Source: an uncultured Bacteroidales bacterium
Lineage (GTDB): Bacteria; Bacteroidota; Bacteroidia; Bacteroidales; SZUA-534
DNA: 64,000 nucleotides
Assembly: GCA_902790595.1 (NCBI GenBank)
Contig: CADASL010000004.1
Location: forward strand, 124,001-188,000
Direction of reading: 5' to 3'
The first letter of the stretch is position 1, and each line of letters begins with the position of its first letter. The notes beneath the pieces were generated by a model. That model worked only from the letters and a program-made list of their open reading frames with translations, ran no database searches and was not told the origin of the DNA. Position numbers and translations under genes: made by a program. Positions 53,009 to 62,042 of this stretch are shown here, piece by piece.

Positions 53009-53725
53009 TTAAACCGTATGCGCATAAGCCAACGTTGCCACGCTGATTTTCACTGTCGGATTTTTGTCGAGCAGTGCCTGTGCGCAGCCTTCGATGGTAG
53101 CGCCGGTTGTCAGCACGTCGTCAACGAGCAGAACGTGTTGGCCGTTGAGATTGATGGCGGGATTGGCCGAAAACACGCTTTTAACGTTTTCCCAACGCTC
53201 AATTCGGCTCTTATGTGTTTGTGTTTCAGTGAAAGTTGTGCGCGCCAGCACTTTGGTGTCAACCGGAATGTGCATCGCTTTCGATAGTCCGCGGGCAATC
53301 ATCTCGCTTTGGTTGTAGCCGCGTTTTTTTAGTTTGTCGGCGTGAAGCGGAACCGGGATTATGCGGTCGAAATTTCTGAAATCGGGTTGTGTAACCAGTT
53401 CGTTTCCAAATCTTTTTCCCAGATACACGCCAATATCGCTGCGGCCTTTGTATTTGAGCGCGTGAAGCAGATGTTGAAAATCGCTGCCCTTCATAAAAAA
53501 GAAAAACGATGTGGCGCGCTCAATGCGGATTCGTCCCCAGAAACTCTTCTCAATCATATTGTTGCGCATTTTGTGGAAATTGGTCTGGGGCAGTTTCATC
53601 AGGCAGCTGACGCAGAGAGTCTGCTCGCCGCGCACCAAAGCCGTTCCGCAGGCACCACAAACGGGTGGCGAAAAGAGCGACAGAAGGTCGCTGCCCAACT
53701 GTCGTATGGTGCCGGGCCAGTGCAT
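53009..53725 (-). CDS. comF: ComF-family phosphoribosyltransferase-like protein
   Basis: Competence-associated phosphoribosyltransferase-fold protein. An N-terminal zinc-type cysteine set (CGACGTALVRGEQTLCVSC, two CxxC pairs) is followed by the PRTase domain with the PRPP-binding VLLVDDVLTTGATIEGC. ComF helps DNA uptake or processing in several bacteria. Length of 238 residues is standard. Its start lies 2 bases after the stop of the upstream NlpC/P60 gene, so both are probably cotranscribed. Confidence 0.95.
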   Translation of the reverse strand: MHWPGTIRQLGSDLLSLFSPPVCGACGTALVRGEQTLCVSCLMKLPQTNFHKMRNNMIEKSFWGRIRIERATSFFFFMKGSDFQHLLHALKYKGRSDIGVYLGKRFGNELVTQPDFRNFDRIIPVPLHADKLKKRGYNQSEMIARGLSKAMHIPVDTKVLARTTFTETQTHKSRIERWENVKSVFSANPAINLNGQHVLLVDDVLTTGATIEGCAQALLDKNPTVKISVATLAYAHTV

Positions 53726-53727
53726 CG

Positions 53728-54510
53728 CTATTCGGGTAACAGCCTGTTAATCAGCCTGAGTTTGTGCGTGTATGCGTTGATGTCGCGGTTGTAGATGCCT
53801 TGATGGTCGATAGAGTCGGCACGAACGCGGCCCTGCGATGCGTGGATGATGCGGTTGTCATCCATAATCAGGCCAACGTGGGTGATGGCGCCTTCGTCGT
53901 TATCGAAAAAGGCAAGGTCGCACGGGCGGGCGTTGTCGATGAACGGCACAGGCATTCCCATTGTGGCTTGCTGCGACGCGTTGCGCGGCAATTGCACGCC
54001 TACAGTGCTGAACAACACCTGGGTGAGCCCAGAGCAGTCGATGCCCAGCATTGTTTTTCCGCCCCAAAGATACGGTGCCCCGATGAGCGACTCGGCAAGC
54101 ATAGTAACATTGTTGCGTTTGTCGCTATACAGCTGACTATCAGAATAGTAAGAATAAAGGTGTTCGCCAACTTCGATATTGAAACTCGGGCCGCGGCCAT
54201 AGAGAACCGAACCGGCCGGAAGTGGCAGCTGCCATTGGTTGTCGACAATCAGAAAATCGAGCGGGCGGCTTGCAATGTGGCGTTCCGAAGCCAGCAGACG
54301 GTGCAGTTGGTCGCCATCGATGGGGGTGAGCAGCTTGCTGTTTATCCAGCCTTCGGCGCCGTCAGTGTTGATTTTGATGCGTGTCCAGCCGCCGTCAGTT
54401 TCTGTTGCGCGATACATCTCGCCAAACAGAATTTGTGTTTCCAGTTCGGCCCCTTCGCGTGGCTCGGTGCGGACCGGAATAAGACTTTGATTACAAAAAT
54501 AAGTGTCCAT
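53728..54510 (-). CDS. SH3 and NlpC/P60 peptidoglycan hydrolase-like protein
   Basis: A 260-residue C40-family protein. An N-terminal bacterial SH3-like domain (PVRTEPREGAELETQILFGE, GGWTRI) is followed by a second SH3-like part and an NlpC/P60 domain. The catalytic Cys is in GIDCSGLTQVLF (around residue 155), the His in ITHVGLIMDD and a further His in RIIHASQG. There is no recognisable signal peptide, so access to the wall may depend on other export, or the enzyme may work on recycled peptides in the cytoplasm. It sits between prs and comF in a leftward run. Confidence 0.92.
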   Translation of the reverse strand: MDTYFCNQSLIPVRTEPREGAELETQILFGEMYRATETDGGWTRIKINTDGAEGWINSKLLTPIDGDQLHRLLASERHIASRPLDFLIVDNQWQLPLPAGSVLYGRGPSFNIEVGEHLYSYYSDSQLYSDKRNNVTMLAESLIGAPYLWGGKTMLGIDCSGLTQVLFSTVGVQLPRNASQQATMGMPVPFIDNARPCDLAFFDNDEGAITHVGLIMDDNRIIHASQGRVRADSIDHQGIYNRDINAYTHKLRLINRLLPE

Positions 54511-54615
54511 CTTTCTAAAAACTCGCCGAAAAGATAATTAAAAAAATCAATGGTGAACCGGATAATTGTGCCCTGTCTATCGGAATGAAAGGCTGACTTT
54601 CTCAGCCAAAAACAA

Positions 54616-54647
54616 CAAACCCCGAACCGTTTCCGATTCAGGGCTTG
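54616..54647 (-). terminator. Terminator after prs
   Basis: Minus strand AAGCCCTGAATCGG / CGGTTCGGGGTTT stem followed by TTGTTGTTTTT. Confidence 0.75.
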
Positions 54648-54667
54648 CCTATTTTGTTTCGTATTTA

Positions 54668-55603
54668 TCAGAAAATAAAGTTCGAACTGATTGACCGTTC
54701 CTGATAAACGCTCTTGATGGTGTTGGCGAACAGGTCGGCAACCGAAAGAACGGTTATCTTGTCGCATTCCTGCTTCAAAGGAATGGTGTCGGTGGTGATG
54801 ACTTCGGTGATTGGCGAATCCATCAGGCGCTCGTAGGCCGGGCCCGAAAGAATTGGGTGAGTAGCCATCACGCGGACGCTGCTTGCGCCCTGGTCCATAA
54901 TCACTTGTGCGGCTTTGGTGATGGTGCCGGCGGTGTCAATCATATCGTCGATGATGACAACGTTGCGGTCCTTCACATCGCCAATAATGCGCAACTCGTC
55001 AACCACGTTGGCCTTGGCGCGGTGCTTATGACCGATGGCCATTGGTGCGTTCAGGTATTGTGCGTAGGCGTTGGCGCGCTTTGAGCCGCCCATATCGGGC
55101 GCCGCAATTGTCAGGTCCTTAATGTTTTGGCTGCGCAGATACGGCACAAAAATCGACGATGCGTAAAGGTGGTCGACCGGCAGATTGAAGAAGCCTTGAA
55201 TCTGGTCGGCGTGTAGGTCCATTGTGATGACGCGCGACACACCGGCGGCTGTGAGCAGGTCGGCAACAAGTTTTGCGCCGATTGACACACGCGGACGGTC
55301 CTTGCGGTCCTGGCGGGCAAAGCCGAAATAGGGCATCACTGCGATAATCTTGTAGGCCGAAGCGCGTTTGGCGGCGTCAATCATCATCAGCAGCTCAAGC
55401 AGATTGTCGCTCGGCTGGAATGTCGATTGAATGATGAAAAGATTTGAGCCGCGGACGGTTTCTTCGTACGATGTGGCAAATTCGCCGTCGGCAAAGTGCT
55501 GAACCAAAGAGCGACCTAATGTTATACCATAACTGTCGGCAATTTTTTCAGCAAGGTAGCGCGTTGCGGTTCCAGAGAACAATTTTATTGGCGCAGACAA
55601 CAT
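54668..55603 (-). CDS. prs: Ribose-phosphate pyrophosphokinase
   Basis: Makes PRPP from ribose 5-phosphate and ATP for nucleotide, His and Trp synthesis. The 311-residue protein shows the family sites: RQDRKDRPRVSIGAK with the catalytic flexible loop nearby, DLHADQIQGFF (metal and PRPP binding) and VVIIDDMIDTAGTI (the PRPP loop). Length and motifs are standard. Confidence 0.96.
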   Translation of the reverse strand: MLSAPIKLFSGTATRYLAEKIADSYGITLGRSLVQHFADGEFATSYEETVRGSNLFIIQSTFQPSDNLLELLMMIDAAKRASAYKIIAVMPYFGFARQDRKDRPRVSIGAKLVADLLTAAGVSRVITMDLHADQIQGFFNLPVDHLYASSIFVPYLRSQNIKDLTIAAPDMGGSKRANAYAQYLNAPMAIGHKHRAKANVVDELRIIGDVKDRNVVIIDDMIDTAGTITKAAQVIMDQGASSVRVMATHPILSGPAYERLMDSPITEVITTDTIPLKQECDKITVLSVADLFANTIKSVYQERSISSNFIF

Positions 55604-55646
55604 AGTTGATTGATTTTCAAATGTTTATTTTTAGAATCACCGACTA

Positions 55647-55654
55647 CAAAATTA
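55647..55654 (-). promoter_or_regulatory. Candidate -7 box for prs
   Basis: Minus strand TAATTTTG matches TAnnTTTG, 43 bases before the prs start. No -33 TTTG was found. Confidence 0.4.
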
Positions 55655-55787
55655 TAAATAATTTGTATCGCAGCGTGATTTTTCCGAAACAATGTGCTCA
55701 AAATATCAACAAATGGTTAAGTGGCTGATAGAGTGTAATGTGTGGAGAGTAAAGAGTTATGTGTAAAGGCAAGGATGACGACCCCTT

Positions 55788-56387
55788 TCAATTTTCGGTT
55801 TTATTTGCCGCATCAATGAAATCCAAAATCTCGTCGCGACCTTCGCGCTTTTCCGACGATGTGACGAAACACGGCGGCAACTCTTCCCAATCTTCGAGCA
55901 GACGCTGTTTGTAAAGGCCTGTGTTTATGTTCAGTGCCGATTTCGAGAGCTTGTCGGCCTTGGTAAAGACAATGGCGATTGGAATGCCCTGCTCGCCGGC
56001 CCAACGGATGAAATCAATGTCGATGGCAAGCGGATTGTGGCGGCTGTCGACAAGGATGAACAGGCAGTAAAGGTTCTCGCGGTTGCGGATGTAGTCGCCA
56101 ATGAACGACTGCCACGTGCGGCGCTCGGTTTTGGCCGATTTGGCGTAGCCGTATCCCGGAAGGTCAACCAAATACCAATTCTTGTTTATCACAAAATGGT
56201 TGATGGTCTGCGTTTTGCCCGGCGTACCCGACACTTTGGCCAACTTCTGGTTGTTTGTCAGCATATTGATGAGCGAACTTTTGCCCACGTTCGAGCGGCC
56301 GATGAATGCGTATTCGGGCATTGTCGGCGGCGGGCACTTCCGAAAATCGGTGTTGCTCATTACAAATTCTGCTGATTTTATTTCCAT
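55788..56387 (-). CDS. engB: Ribosome biogenesis GTPase EngB/YsxC
   Basis: Essential GTPase for 50S ribosome assembly. The 199-residue protein has G1 GRSNVGKSS (residues 28-36), G3 DLPGYG, G4 TKADK and a later G5-like segment. The spacing and the N-terminus [21 protein letters not shown] are typical of the family. It follows the GIN-domain gene at a distance of about 140 bases filled with palindromic repeats. Confidence 0.95.
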   Translation of the reverse strand: MEIKSAEFVMSNTDFRKCPPPTMPEYAFIGRSNVGKSSLINMLTNNQKLAKVSGTPGKTQTINHFVINKNWYLVDLPGYGYAKSAKTERRTWQSFIGDYIRNRENLYCLFILVDSRHNPLAIDIDFIRWAGEQGIPIAIVFTKADKLSKSALNINTGLYKQRLLEDWEELPPCFVTSSEKREGRDEILDFIDAANKTEN

Positions 56388-56414
56388 TTTGTTGGTGAAT
56401 TGTTTAATAGGTGC

Positions 56415-56512
56415 CCCGATAGCTATCGGGACAGACGCACGCGGTGCGTCCCTACATTCTAAATCCTAACTATTCTTCGTTTCTTGTCGGACGCGGCACG
56501 CCACGTCCCTAC
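56415..56512. repeat. Palindromic repeats between the GIN gene and engB
   Basis: Exact palindrome CCCGATAGCTATCGGG at 56415-56430, then a GACGCACGCGGTGCGTC hairpin ending in CCTAC (56433-56454), and a GGACGCGGCACGCCACGTCC hairpin ending in CTAC (56489-56512). The last has the same 20-base core as 14747-14766. Confidence 0.8.
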
Positions 56513-56527
56513 TTATAACTTAAAACT

Positions 56528-57199
56528 TTACTCTTCATCCGGTTTTATCTCGCCCTTCGAGCCTTCTTTTGTCTCAATTTTCGGCGTTCCGGTGTAGAAC
56601 AGACTGGCTTTGGCGGCAAGGTCGGCTACAATTTTGTCCGATGTTTTGGTGCGGGCAATGCCACCACCCATCTCGGCGTAGAAAACGCTGTTTTCCATCT
56701 CGTCGGCAGCGTATGAGCCGCCCGACGAAGTTTTCAGCTTCACAGCGCGCGCTTTTCCGTTGAGCCGGGCAAAACCGCCGCGAGCCACCATCACATCCAC
56801 AGAGTCCGACTCAACCAAAAGGTCGAGCTCGGTTCCGGCGCCGGCTTCGAGTTTCAGCACGGGCGTGGTGATGGCGCCGCTGTTGAAGCATTTGGCACCG
56901 CCGCCCAACTCAACGGCGTCGAGTTTCGGACAGCCGACAACCACCACCACATTGGTCTGGCGCGGAATAACCGACCCCGCACCAATACGCAGCTGGCCAT
57001 CGACAACTTCAACGCTGATGTCCTTCTTGTACTGCTCGTCGGTTTTCACCGTTACGCTCTTTTCCTGGCCGAATTTGATGCTCACTTCCATCTTCCCGTA
57101 AACCTTGATGCTGTTGAAGTCGGCAATGTCGGTCTGCGCCGATGCTGGAAGCGCAAAAGCCAATGCGGCAATTGTTGCGATGGTTGCTAATGCTTTCAT
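56528..57199 (-). CDS. GIN-domain (DUF2807) secreted protein
   Basis: A 223-residue exported protein with a clear signal peptide (MKALATIATIAALAFALPASA) and one GIN domain (DUF2807), a beta-helix-like fold common in Bacteroidota. The start FNSIKVYGKMEVSIKFGQEKSVTVKTDEQ is diagnostic, followed by regular strands such as VDGQLRIGAG and VVVVGCPKLDAVELGGGAK. The end is a short charged tail (KEGSKGEIKPDEE). It lies 18 bases after lysS in the same direction. The function of the family is unknown. Confidence 0.9.
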   Translation of the reverse strand: MKALATIATIAALAFALPASAQTDIADFNSIKVYGKMEVSIKFGQEKSVTVKTDEQYKKDISVEVVDGQLRIGAGSVIPRQTNVVVVVGCPKLDAVELGGGAKCFNSGAITTPVLKLEAGAGTELDLLVESDSVDVMVARGGFARLNGKARAVKLKTSSGGSYAADEMENSVFYAEMGGGIARTKTSDKIVADLAAKASLFYTGTPKIETKEGSKGEIKPDEE

Positions 57200-57217
57200 T
57201 TTGAATCTGTTTTGCTA

Positions 57218-58936
57218 TTATTCAAACCATTTCTGCACATCATCGAGCGATAGTGCGGGAATCTCGAGTTTGTTCTTTTTGCGGAAGCCGTTAAGCTGCT
57301 GATGCACCTGTGTTGGCTTGCAGTTACGCAGATTCTCAACCGAATTGAATCCAGCCTTAATAACTACCTCAGCCCATTCGGCGGGAACGCCAATCGCAAC
57401 AAAATCGTCAGGTGTAACAGTTTGAGCCTTCTTCTCGGGTTTCATCTGCGGGAAGAGTAGCACCTCTTGAATTGTCGGCTGGCCAATCATAAACATTGCA
57501 AGGCGGTCGATGCCGATGCCGATGCCCGATGTTGGCGGCATTCCGTATTCGAGAGCGCGCATAAAGTCGTGGTCGATAATCATTGCCTCGTCGTCGCCCT
57601 TGTCGGCCAACTTCATCTGGTCGACAAAGCGGTTGTACTGGTCAATCGGGTCGTTCAACTCTGAATATGCGTTGGCCAATTCCTTGCCGTTCACCATCAG
57701 CTCAAAGCGCTCGGTGAGTCCGGGTTTCGAGCGGTGCATCTTTGTAAGTGGCGACATTTCAACCGGATAGTCGGTGATGAAGGTCGGTTGGATGAATGTG
57801 CCTTCGCAGAACTCGCCGAAAATCTCGTCGATGAGTTTGCCCTTGCCCATTGTCTCGTCAACTTCCATTCCCTTCGACAGGCAGAACTGGCGGATTTCGT
57901 CCTCGCTCTTGCCGTTGCAGTCGAAGCCGGTCTTCTCTTTGATGGCGTCCAAAATAGGCAGACGGCGGTACGGGGCCTTGAACGACACAATGTTGTCGCC
58001 GATTTTGCTCTCGGTGCAGCCGTTCACCGCAATGCAGATTTTTTCGAGCATCTTCTCGGTGAAACTCATCATCCAATTGTAATCTTTGTACTGAACGTAG
58101 AGTTCCATACAGGTGAATTCGGGGTTGTGGTTGCGGTCCATACCCTCGTTGCGAAAGTTCTTGCCAATCTCGTAAACACCCTCAAAGCCGCCCACAATCA
58201 GGCGTTTAAGGTAGAGTTCGGTGGCAATTCGCATATACATATCGATGTCGAGCGCGTTGAAGTGCGTGATGAACGGACGAGCCGATGCACCGCCCGCAAT
58301 TGCTTGAAGGGTAGGAGTTTCCACCTCGGTGTAGCCGGCCTCATCGAGTATCGAGCGCAGCGTGCGGATGATTGTGGCGCGTTTTAGGAACGTGTCCTTA
58401 ACGCCGTCATTCACAACCAAATCAACGTAACGTTGGCGGTAGCGCAACTCGGGGTCGTCGAAGGCGTCGTAAGCCACGCCGTCTTTATATTTGACGATTG
58501 GCAGCGGGCGCAGGCTCTTGCTCAGCACAGTCAGTTCGCTTGCGTGAACCGAAATCTCGCCCATCTGTGTGCGGAAAACATATCCTTTTATGCCGATAAA
58601 GTCGCCAATATCAAGCAGTTTCTTGAACACCACGTTGTACATATCGGCGTTGTCCTCGGGGCAGATGCCGTCGCGGGCAATGTAAACCTGAATGCGGCCC
58701 TTGCTGTCCTGCAGTTCGATGAACGACGCCTTGCCCATAATGCGGCGGCTCATAATGCGGCCGGCAATGGTCACGTCGCGCTGCGGCGCATCGTCTTTGA
58801 ACTCGTTTTTGATGTCGGTTGAGTAGGCCGAAACCACATATTCGGCTGCCGGATAGGGGTCGATGCCCAAATTGCGAAGTTCTGCAAGGCTCTGACGGCG
58901 TTGCAGTTCCTGCTCGCTAAGTTCGATGTTGCTCAT
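57218..58936 (-). CDS. lysS: Lysyl-tRNA synthetase, class II
   Basis: Charges tRNA-Lys. The N-terminal OB-fold binds the anticodon (VTIAGRIMSRRIMGKASFIELQD); the catalytic core holds motif 2 with FRNEGMDRNHNPEFTCMELY and motif 3 with GIGIGIDRLAMFM. At 572 residues it is longer than the ~505-residue E. coli enzyme, because of a C-terminal ~70-residue helical extension (DDFVAIGVPAEWAEVVIKAGF, LSLDDVQKWF), which is known in Bacteroidota LysS proteins. It is followed closely by the GIN-domain gene. Confidence 0.96.
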   Translation of the reverse strand: MSNIELSEQELQRRQSLAELRNLGIDPYPAAEYVVSAYSTDIKNEFKDDAPQRDVTIAGRIMSRRIMGKASFIELQDSKGRIQVYIARDGICPEDNADMYNVVFKKLLDIGDFIGIKGYVFRTQMGEISVHASELTVLSKSLRPLPIVKYKDGVAYDAFDDPELRYRQRYVDLVVNDGVKDTFLKRATIIRTLRSILDEAGYTEVETPTLQAIAGGASARPFITHFNALDIDMYMRIATELYLKRLIVGGFEGVYEIGKNFRNEGMDRNHNPEFTCMELYVQYKDYNWMMSFTEKMLEKICIAVNGCTESKIGDNIVSFKAPYRRLPILDAIKEKTGFDCNGKSEDEIRQFCLSKGMEVDETMGKGKLIDEIFGEFCEGTFIQPTFITDYPVEMSPLTKMHRSKPGLTERFELMVNGKELANAYSELNDPIDQYNRFVDQMKLADKGDDEAMIIDHDFMRALEYGMPPTSGIGIGIDRLAMFMIGQPTIQEVLLFPQMKPEKKAQTVTPDDFVAIGVPAEWAEVVIKAGFNSVENLRNCKPTQVHQQLNGFRKKNKLEIPALSLDDVQKWFE

Positions 58937-58962
58937 TTTCTTGCTATGTAAAATTTTGGGTG

Positions 58963-58970
58963 CAAAGATA
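58963..58970 (-). promoter_or_regulatory. Candidate -7 box for lysS
   Basis: Minus strand TATCTTTG, an exact TAnnTTTG match, 26 bases before the lysS ATG. Confidence 0.55.
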
Positions 58971-59151
58971 TGATTTATTTAGGATTTAGCAGTTAGGAAA
59001 TGGATGATATGAATCGGGGCTGTCGCTTTGCGAGAAATCATTAGAAAATTTGATTTTAAAATTTTGCGATAACCATATTTGACTGACTTTGAGAAATTTT
59101 GTTTTAAATTTTTAAAAAAAATTCCGCCGCAAGGCGCACCGTATACAAAAC

Positions 59152-59184
59152 AAAAAAAGTGCAGCCGGAAACCCGACTGCACTT
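59152..59184 (-). terminator. Terminator after the acyl-CoA ligase gene
   Basis: Minus strand GTGCAGTCGGG / CCGGCTGCAC stem with TTT loop, followed by TTTTTTTG. Confidence 0.88.
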
Positions 59185-59211
59185 CACGTTCAAATTATTA
59201 TCACCTATATA

Positions 59212-60876
59212 TTAATTCTGATTCTCATACAGGAAGCGTTTGATGCTCTGTTTCGGCGTTTTCTCAAACTCTTTCTCCTGCAGTTGGATGCGCGCCACCT
59301 GCATAAATTTCGGCAGAGTGTCGTTCAACTCGCGGCGGTTGTTCTCCATAATCTCCTCCAAGTCAGCCATCTGAAGGCCTTTATTCTTCATCAAATCGAC
59401 ATCAGGGTAAACCAAAGCCACAAGTTTGTTCTGCTCCGAAATCACCAACTGCTCCTGCACGTAAGGCAGGGCGTTCAGTTTGGCTTCAATCTCCTCGGGG
59501 TAGATGTTCTCGCCCGACGGGCCAAGAATCATACTCTTGCTGCGGCCTTTCAGGTGGATGAAACCGTCTTTGTCGAGTACGCCAAGGTCGCCGGTGTGCA
59601 GCCAGCCATCTTTGTCGATGGTCTTTTCGGTCGCTGCCGGATTCTTGTAGTAGCCGAGCATTGCGCCCTCGCCGCGAACCATAATCTCACCGGCCTGTTT
59701 TTCCGGATCGGGTGAATCGATAGTCATCTCAAGAGCGTCAACCAATTTCCCGCAAGAGCCCATACGAGCGCTGCGCCAGCCTGCGTAACTTACCAGTGGG
59801 CCGCATTCGGTCATTCCGTAGCCAACCGAATAGTGGAATTTTATTTTGTGCAGGAACGCCTCAACCTCTGGGTTAAGGGCTGCGCCGCCAATCACAACTT
59901 CGCGGAAGCTGTCGCCGAACGATGCGGCCAGCGATTCGCGTATCTTCTTGCAGATGATGCCGCTGAGTATTGGTGTGTGCAGGGCGATTTTCATACCAGT
60001 GGTGCTGATTTTCGGCAGCACTTGTTTCTTGTAAATCTTCTCGATGAGCAGCGGAACCAGCAGCAGAAGGTGCGGTTTCACAACCTTGAATGCCTCGAGC
60101 AGCACCGACGGACCAGCCGAGCGGCCCAGGAAGGTGATGTGGGTGCCCACGCAGAGCGGCCACAAAAGTTCGAAAGCGCAGCCGTAGGCGTGTGCCAGTG
60201 GCAGAATGCTCAACATACGGTCGCCCGCGTCGAGTTGCATATTGCGGATGGCATACTCAATGTTGGCCATCAGGCTGCGGTGCGGCAGCATAACGCCCTT
60301 CGAGAAGCCCGTTGTGCCTGATGTGTAACTGATTACGGCCAGAGCTTCGCCATCGACAGCCGGATAATTTACGTCGTTGGCGGTGAAGCCGTTGGGGTAT
60401 TTCTTTGCAAAAAGTTCGTCGATGTTGTCCATCACGGCTTTCACGTTGTACTCGTCGCGCTCAAAAGCCACTGTGAAGTTGGTCATATTAATAATGGCGC
60501 GCAGCAACGGCATTTTTTCGGCTGAAAGCGATGGCAGAACCATATCGCCACAGAAAAGCATCACCGCATCAGAGTGAGTGATAAGGTTTTGCACGTCGTT
60601 CGGATGGAAATCGACCAGAATAGGCACGATTGTGCAACCGTAAGTTATGGTTGCCACGTACGATACCGCCCAATGCGGGTGGCTCTTGCCGATAAGAGCG
60701 ATTTTGTCGCCAGGCTTCACACCGCACTGCCCGAACATAATGTGGATTTTCTCAATCAGCACGGCCATATCGCCGTAGGTAAGGGTTTCGCCTTTGTAAA
60801 TTGACAGGGCGGCCAAATCCCAGTGTTTCTTGAAGGTCGACTCGAAAGCCTTGACCAAATTACCTTGTACAACCAT
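59212..60876 (-). CDS. AMP-binding long-chain acyl-CoA ligase-like enzyme
   Basis: Adenylate-forming ligase (554 aa) of the fatty-acid CoA ligase type, activating an acid as acyl-AMP and transferring it to CoA or another acceptor. The ATP/AMP motif SYTSGTTGFSKG is at residues 183-194, followed by GYGMTECGP, a TGDLG motif and KGRSKSMILGPSGENIYPEEIE, which contains the hinge and the lysine-binding C-terminal domain. No membrane helix is present. It may serve lipid or membrane precursor synthesis, but the substrate cannot be read from sequence. Confidence 0.93.
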   Translation of the reverse strand: MVVQGNLVKAFESTFKKHWDLAALSIYKGETLTYGDMAVLIEKIHIMFGQCGVKPGDKIALIGKSHPHWAVSYVATITYGCTIVPILVDFHPNDVQNLITHSDAVMLFCGDMVLPSLSAEKMPLLRAIINMTNFTVAFERDEYNVKAVMDNIDELFAKKYPNGFTANDVNYPAVDGEALAVISYTSGTTGFSKGVMLPHRSLMANIEYAIRNMQLDAGDRMLSILPLAHAYGCAFELLWPLCVGTHITFLGRSAGPSVLLEAFKVVKPHLLLLVPLLIEKIYKKQVLPKISTTGMKIALHTPILSGIICKKIRESLAASFGDSFREVVIGGAALNPEVEAFLHKIKFHYSVGYGMTECGPLVSYAGWRSARMGSCGKLVDALEMTIDSPDPEKQAGEIMVRGEGAMLGYYKNPAATEKTIDKDGWLHTGDLGVLDKDGFIHLKGRSKSMILGPSGENIYPEEIEAKLNALPYVQEQLVISEQNKLVALVYPDVDLMKNKGLQMADLEEIMENNRRELNDTLPKFMQVARIQLQEKEFEKTPKQSIKRFLYENQN

Positions 60877-61215
60877 AATTTTGCGTTTTTCTAATAATGA
60901 GTTGATTTACAAGCAAAAAACGTGCCAAGTGTTGCCGTTGCGCGGTTTTATTGACGAACGGCAGCCATTTTCTATAGGTGAATAGGTGTGCGTTTTTTGT
61001 TTGATTTCGGTTTTGCTTTTTACGCAAATCTCTTAACGCCCGTGTTTCGCTTTGAAACACAATAAGAAAGCCGTGCCGCCGACCGCTAAAAGGAACGCCC
61101 CGTCGGCTTTTGCGCCGCTCAAATCGAATTTGTTTAATACATTTGCCCACTTTTTGTGTAATAAGCAACGCCGTTTATCGGCAAATTGATGATAATCAAT
61201 AAAAAGCATTTTTAA
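60877..61215. other. Divergent intergenic region, no gene seen
   Basis: About 340 bases between the acyl-CoA ligase and the nfnA-like gene. It holds AT-rich tracts and a possible promoter toward the right at 61138-61145. No convincing gene, RNA or repeat was seen. Confidence 0.6.
61138..61145 (+). promoter_or_regulatory. Candidate -7 box for nfnA
   Basis: TACATTTG matches TAnnTTTG, 70 bases before the GTG start. A TTTG at 61109-61112 is 25 bases upstream, slightly longer than usual. Confidence 0.35.
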
Positions 61216-62034
61216 GTGAACAAGATTGTTGCAAAAGAGTACTTCTCTGAAAATGTAGTAAGGCTCGAGATTGAGGCCCCCCTGATTGCCAAATCGCGCA
61301 AGGCGGGCAATTTTGTGATAGTTAAAATTGGCGACAAAGGCGAGCGTATCCCGCTCACTATCAGCGACGCCAATATCGAAAAAGGCACTATCGATTTGGT
61401 TGTGCAGCGCATTGGCGTATCGTCGCGCAAACTCACCGACCTGAACGTCGGCGACTACGTGACCGACCTTGTCGGACCGCTTGGCCGCGCCACTGAAATC
61501 GAGAACTTCGGCACCGTGCTCGCTTGCGGCGGTGGCGTTGGTGTGGCACCGCTTCTGCCTATTGTTGAGGCAATGAAGAAGGCAGGAAACCGCGTGATTT
61601 CCATTCTTGCCGCCCGTTCGAAAGACCTTATCATTCTTGAGGACCAGATGCGTAAATGGTCTGACGAAGTGATAATTATGACCGACGACGGCTCGTACGG
61701 CGAGAAGGGCAACGTCACCGTTGGTATGGAAAAAGCAATCGCTAAAGAAAAGATTGACAAGGCGATAGTCATTGGTCCGACCATTATGATGAAATTCGCT
61801 TCGCTGACAACCAAGAAATACGAGATTCCGACCGTTGCCAGCCTGAACACCATTATGGTTGACGGCACAGGAATGTGCGGCGCCTGCCGCGTGACGGTCG
61901 ATGGCAAGACGCGGTTCGTCTGCGTCGACGGTCCCGAATTCGATGCCCACAAGATTGATTTCGACGAGGTTATGACACGTATGCGCGCCTACAAGGCCGA
62001 AGAGACCGCAGCGCTTGCAGAATTCACTAAATAA
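61216..62034 (+). CDS. nfnA: Ferredoxin-NADP reductase-type small subunit (NfnA-like)
   Basis: Flavin- and NAD-binding protein with a C-terminal [2Fe-2S] site (272 aa). The N-terminal domain binds FAD (LIAKSRKAGNFVIVKIGDKGERIPLTI), the middle binds NAD(P) (ACGGGVGVAPLLPI), and the C-terminal cysteines lie in DGTGMCGACRVT and RFVCVDGPEF. Together with the next gene it forms an NfnAB or sulfide-dehydrogenase-like pair that exchanges electrons among NADH, ferredoxin and NADPH. The start is a GTG (61216) directly followed by AACAAGATTG; no earlier in-frame ATG is available. It ends 8 bases before the next start. Confidence 0.92.
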   Translation: MNKIVAKEYFSENVVRLEIEAPLIAKSRKAGNFVIVKIGDKGERIPLTISDANIEKGTIDLVVQRIGVSSRKLTDLNVGDYVTDLVGPLGRATEIENFGTVLACGGGVGVAPLLPIVEAMKKAGNRVISILAARSKDLIILEDQMRKWSDEVIIMTDDGSYGEKGNVTVGMEKAIAKEKIDKAIVIGPTIMMKFASLTTKKYEIPTVASLNTIMVDGTGMCGACRVTVDGKTRFVCVDGPEFDAHKIDFDEVMTRMRAYKAEETAALAEFTK

Positions 62035-62042
62035 TTACGACT

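Noticed and set aside
60877..61215. Possible RNA gene or riboswitch in the divergent gap
   Set aside because: No stable conserved fold or known element was recognised; only a promoter-like box was found.
61033..61950. 305-aa open frame on the minus strand
   Set aside because: Antisense to the NfnA-like gene with Fe-S motifs; no domain of its own.
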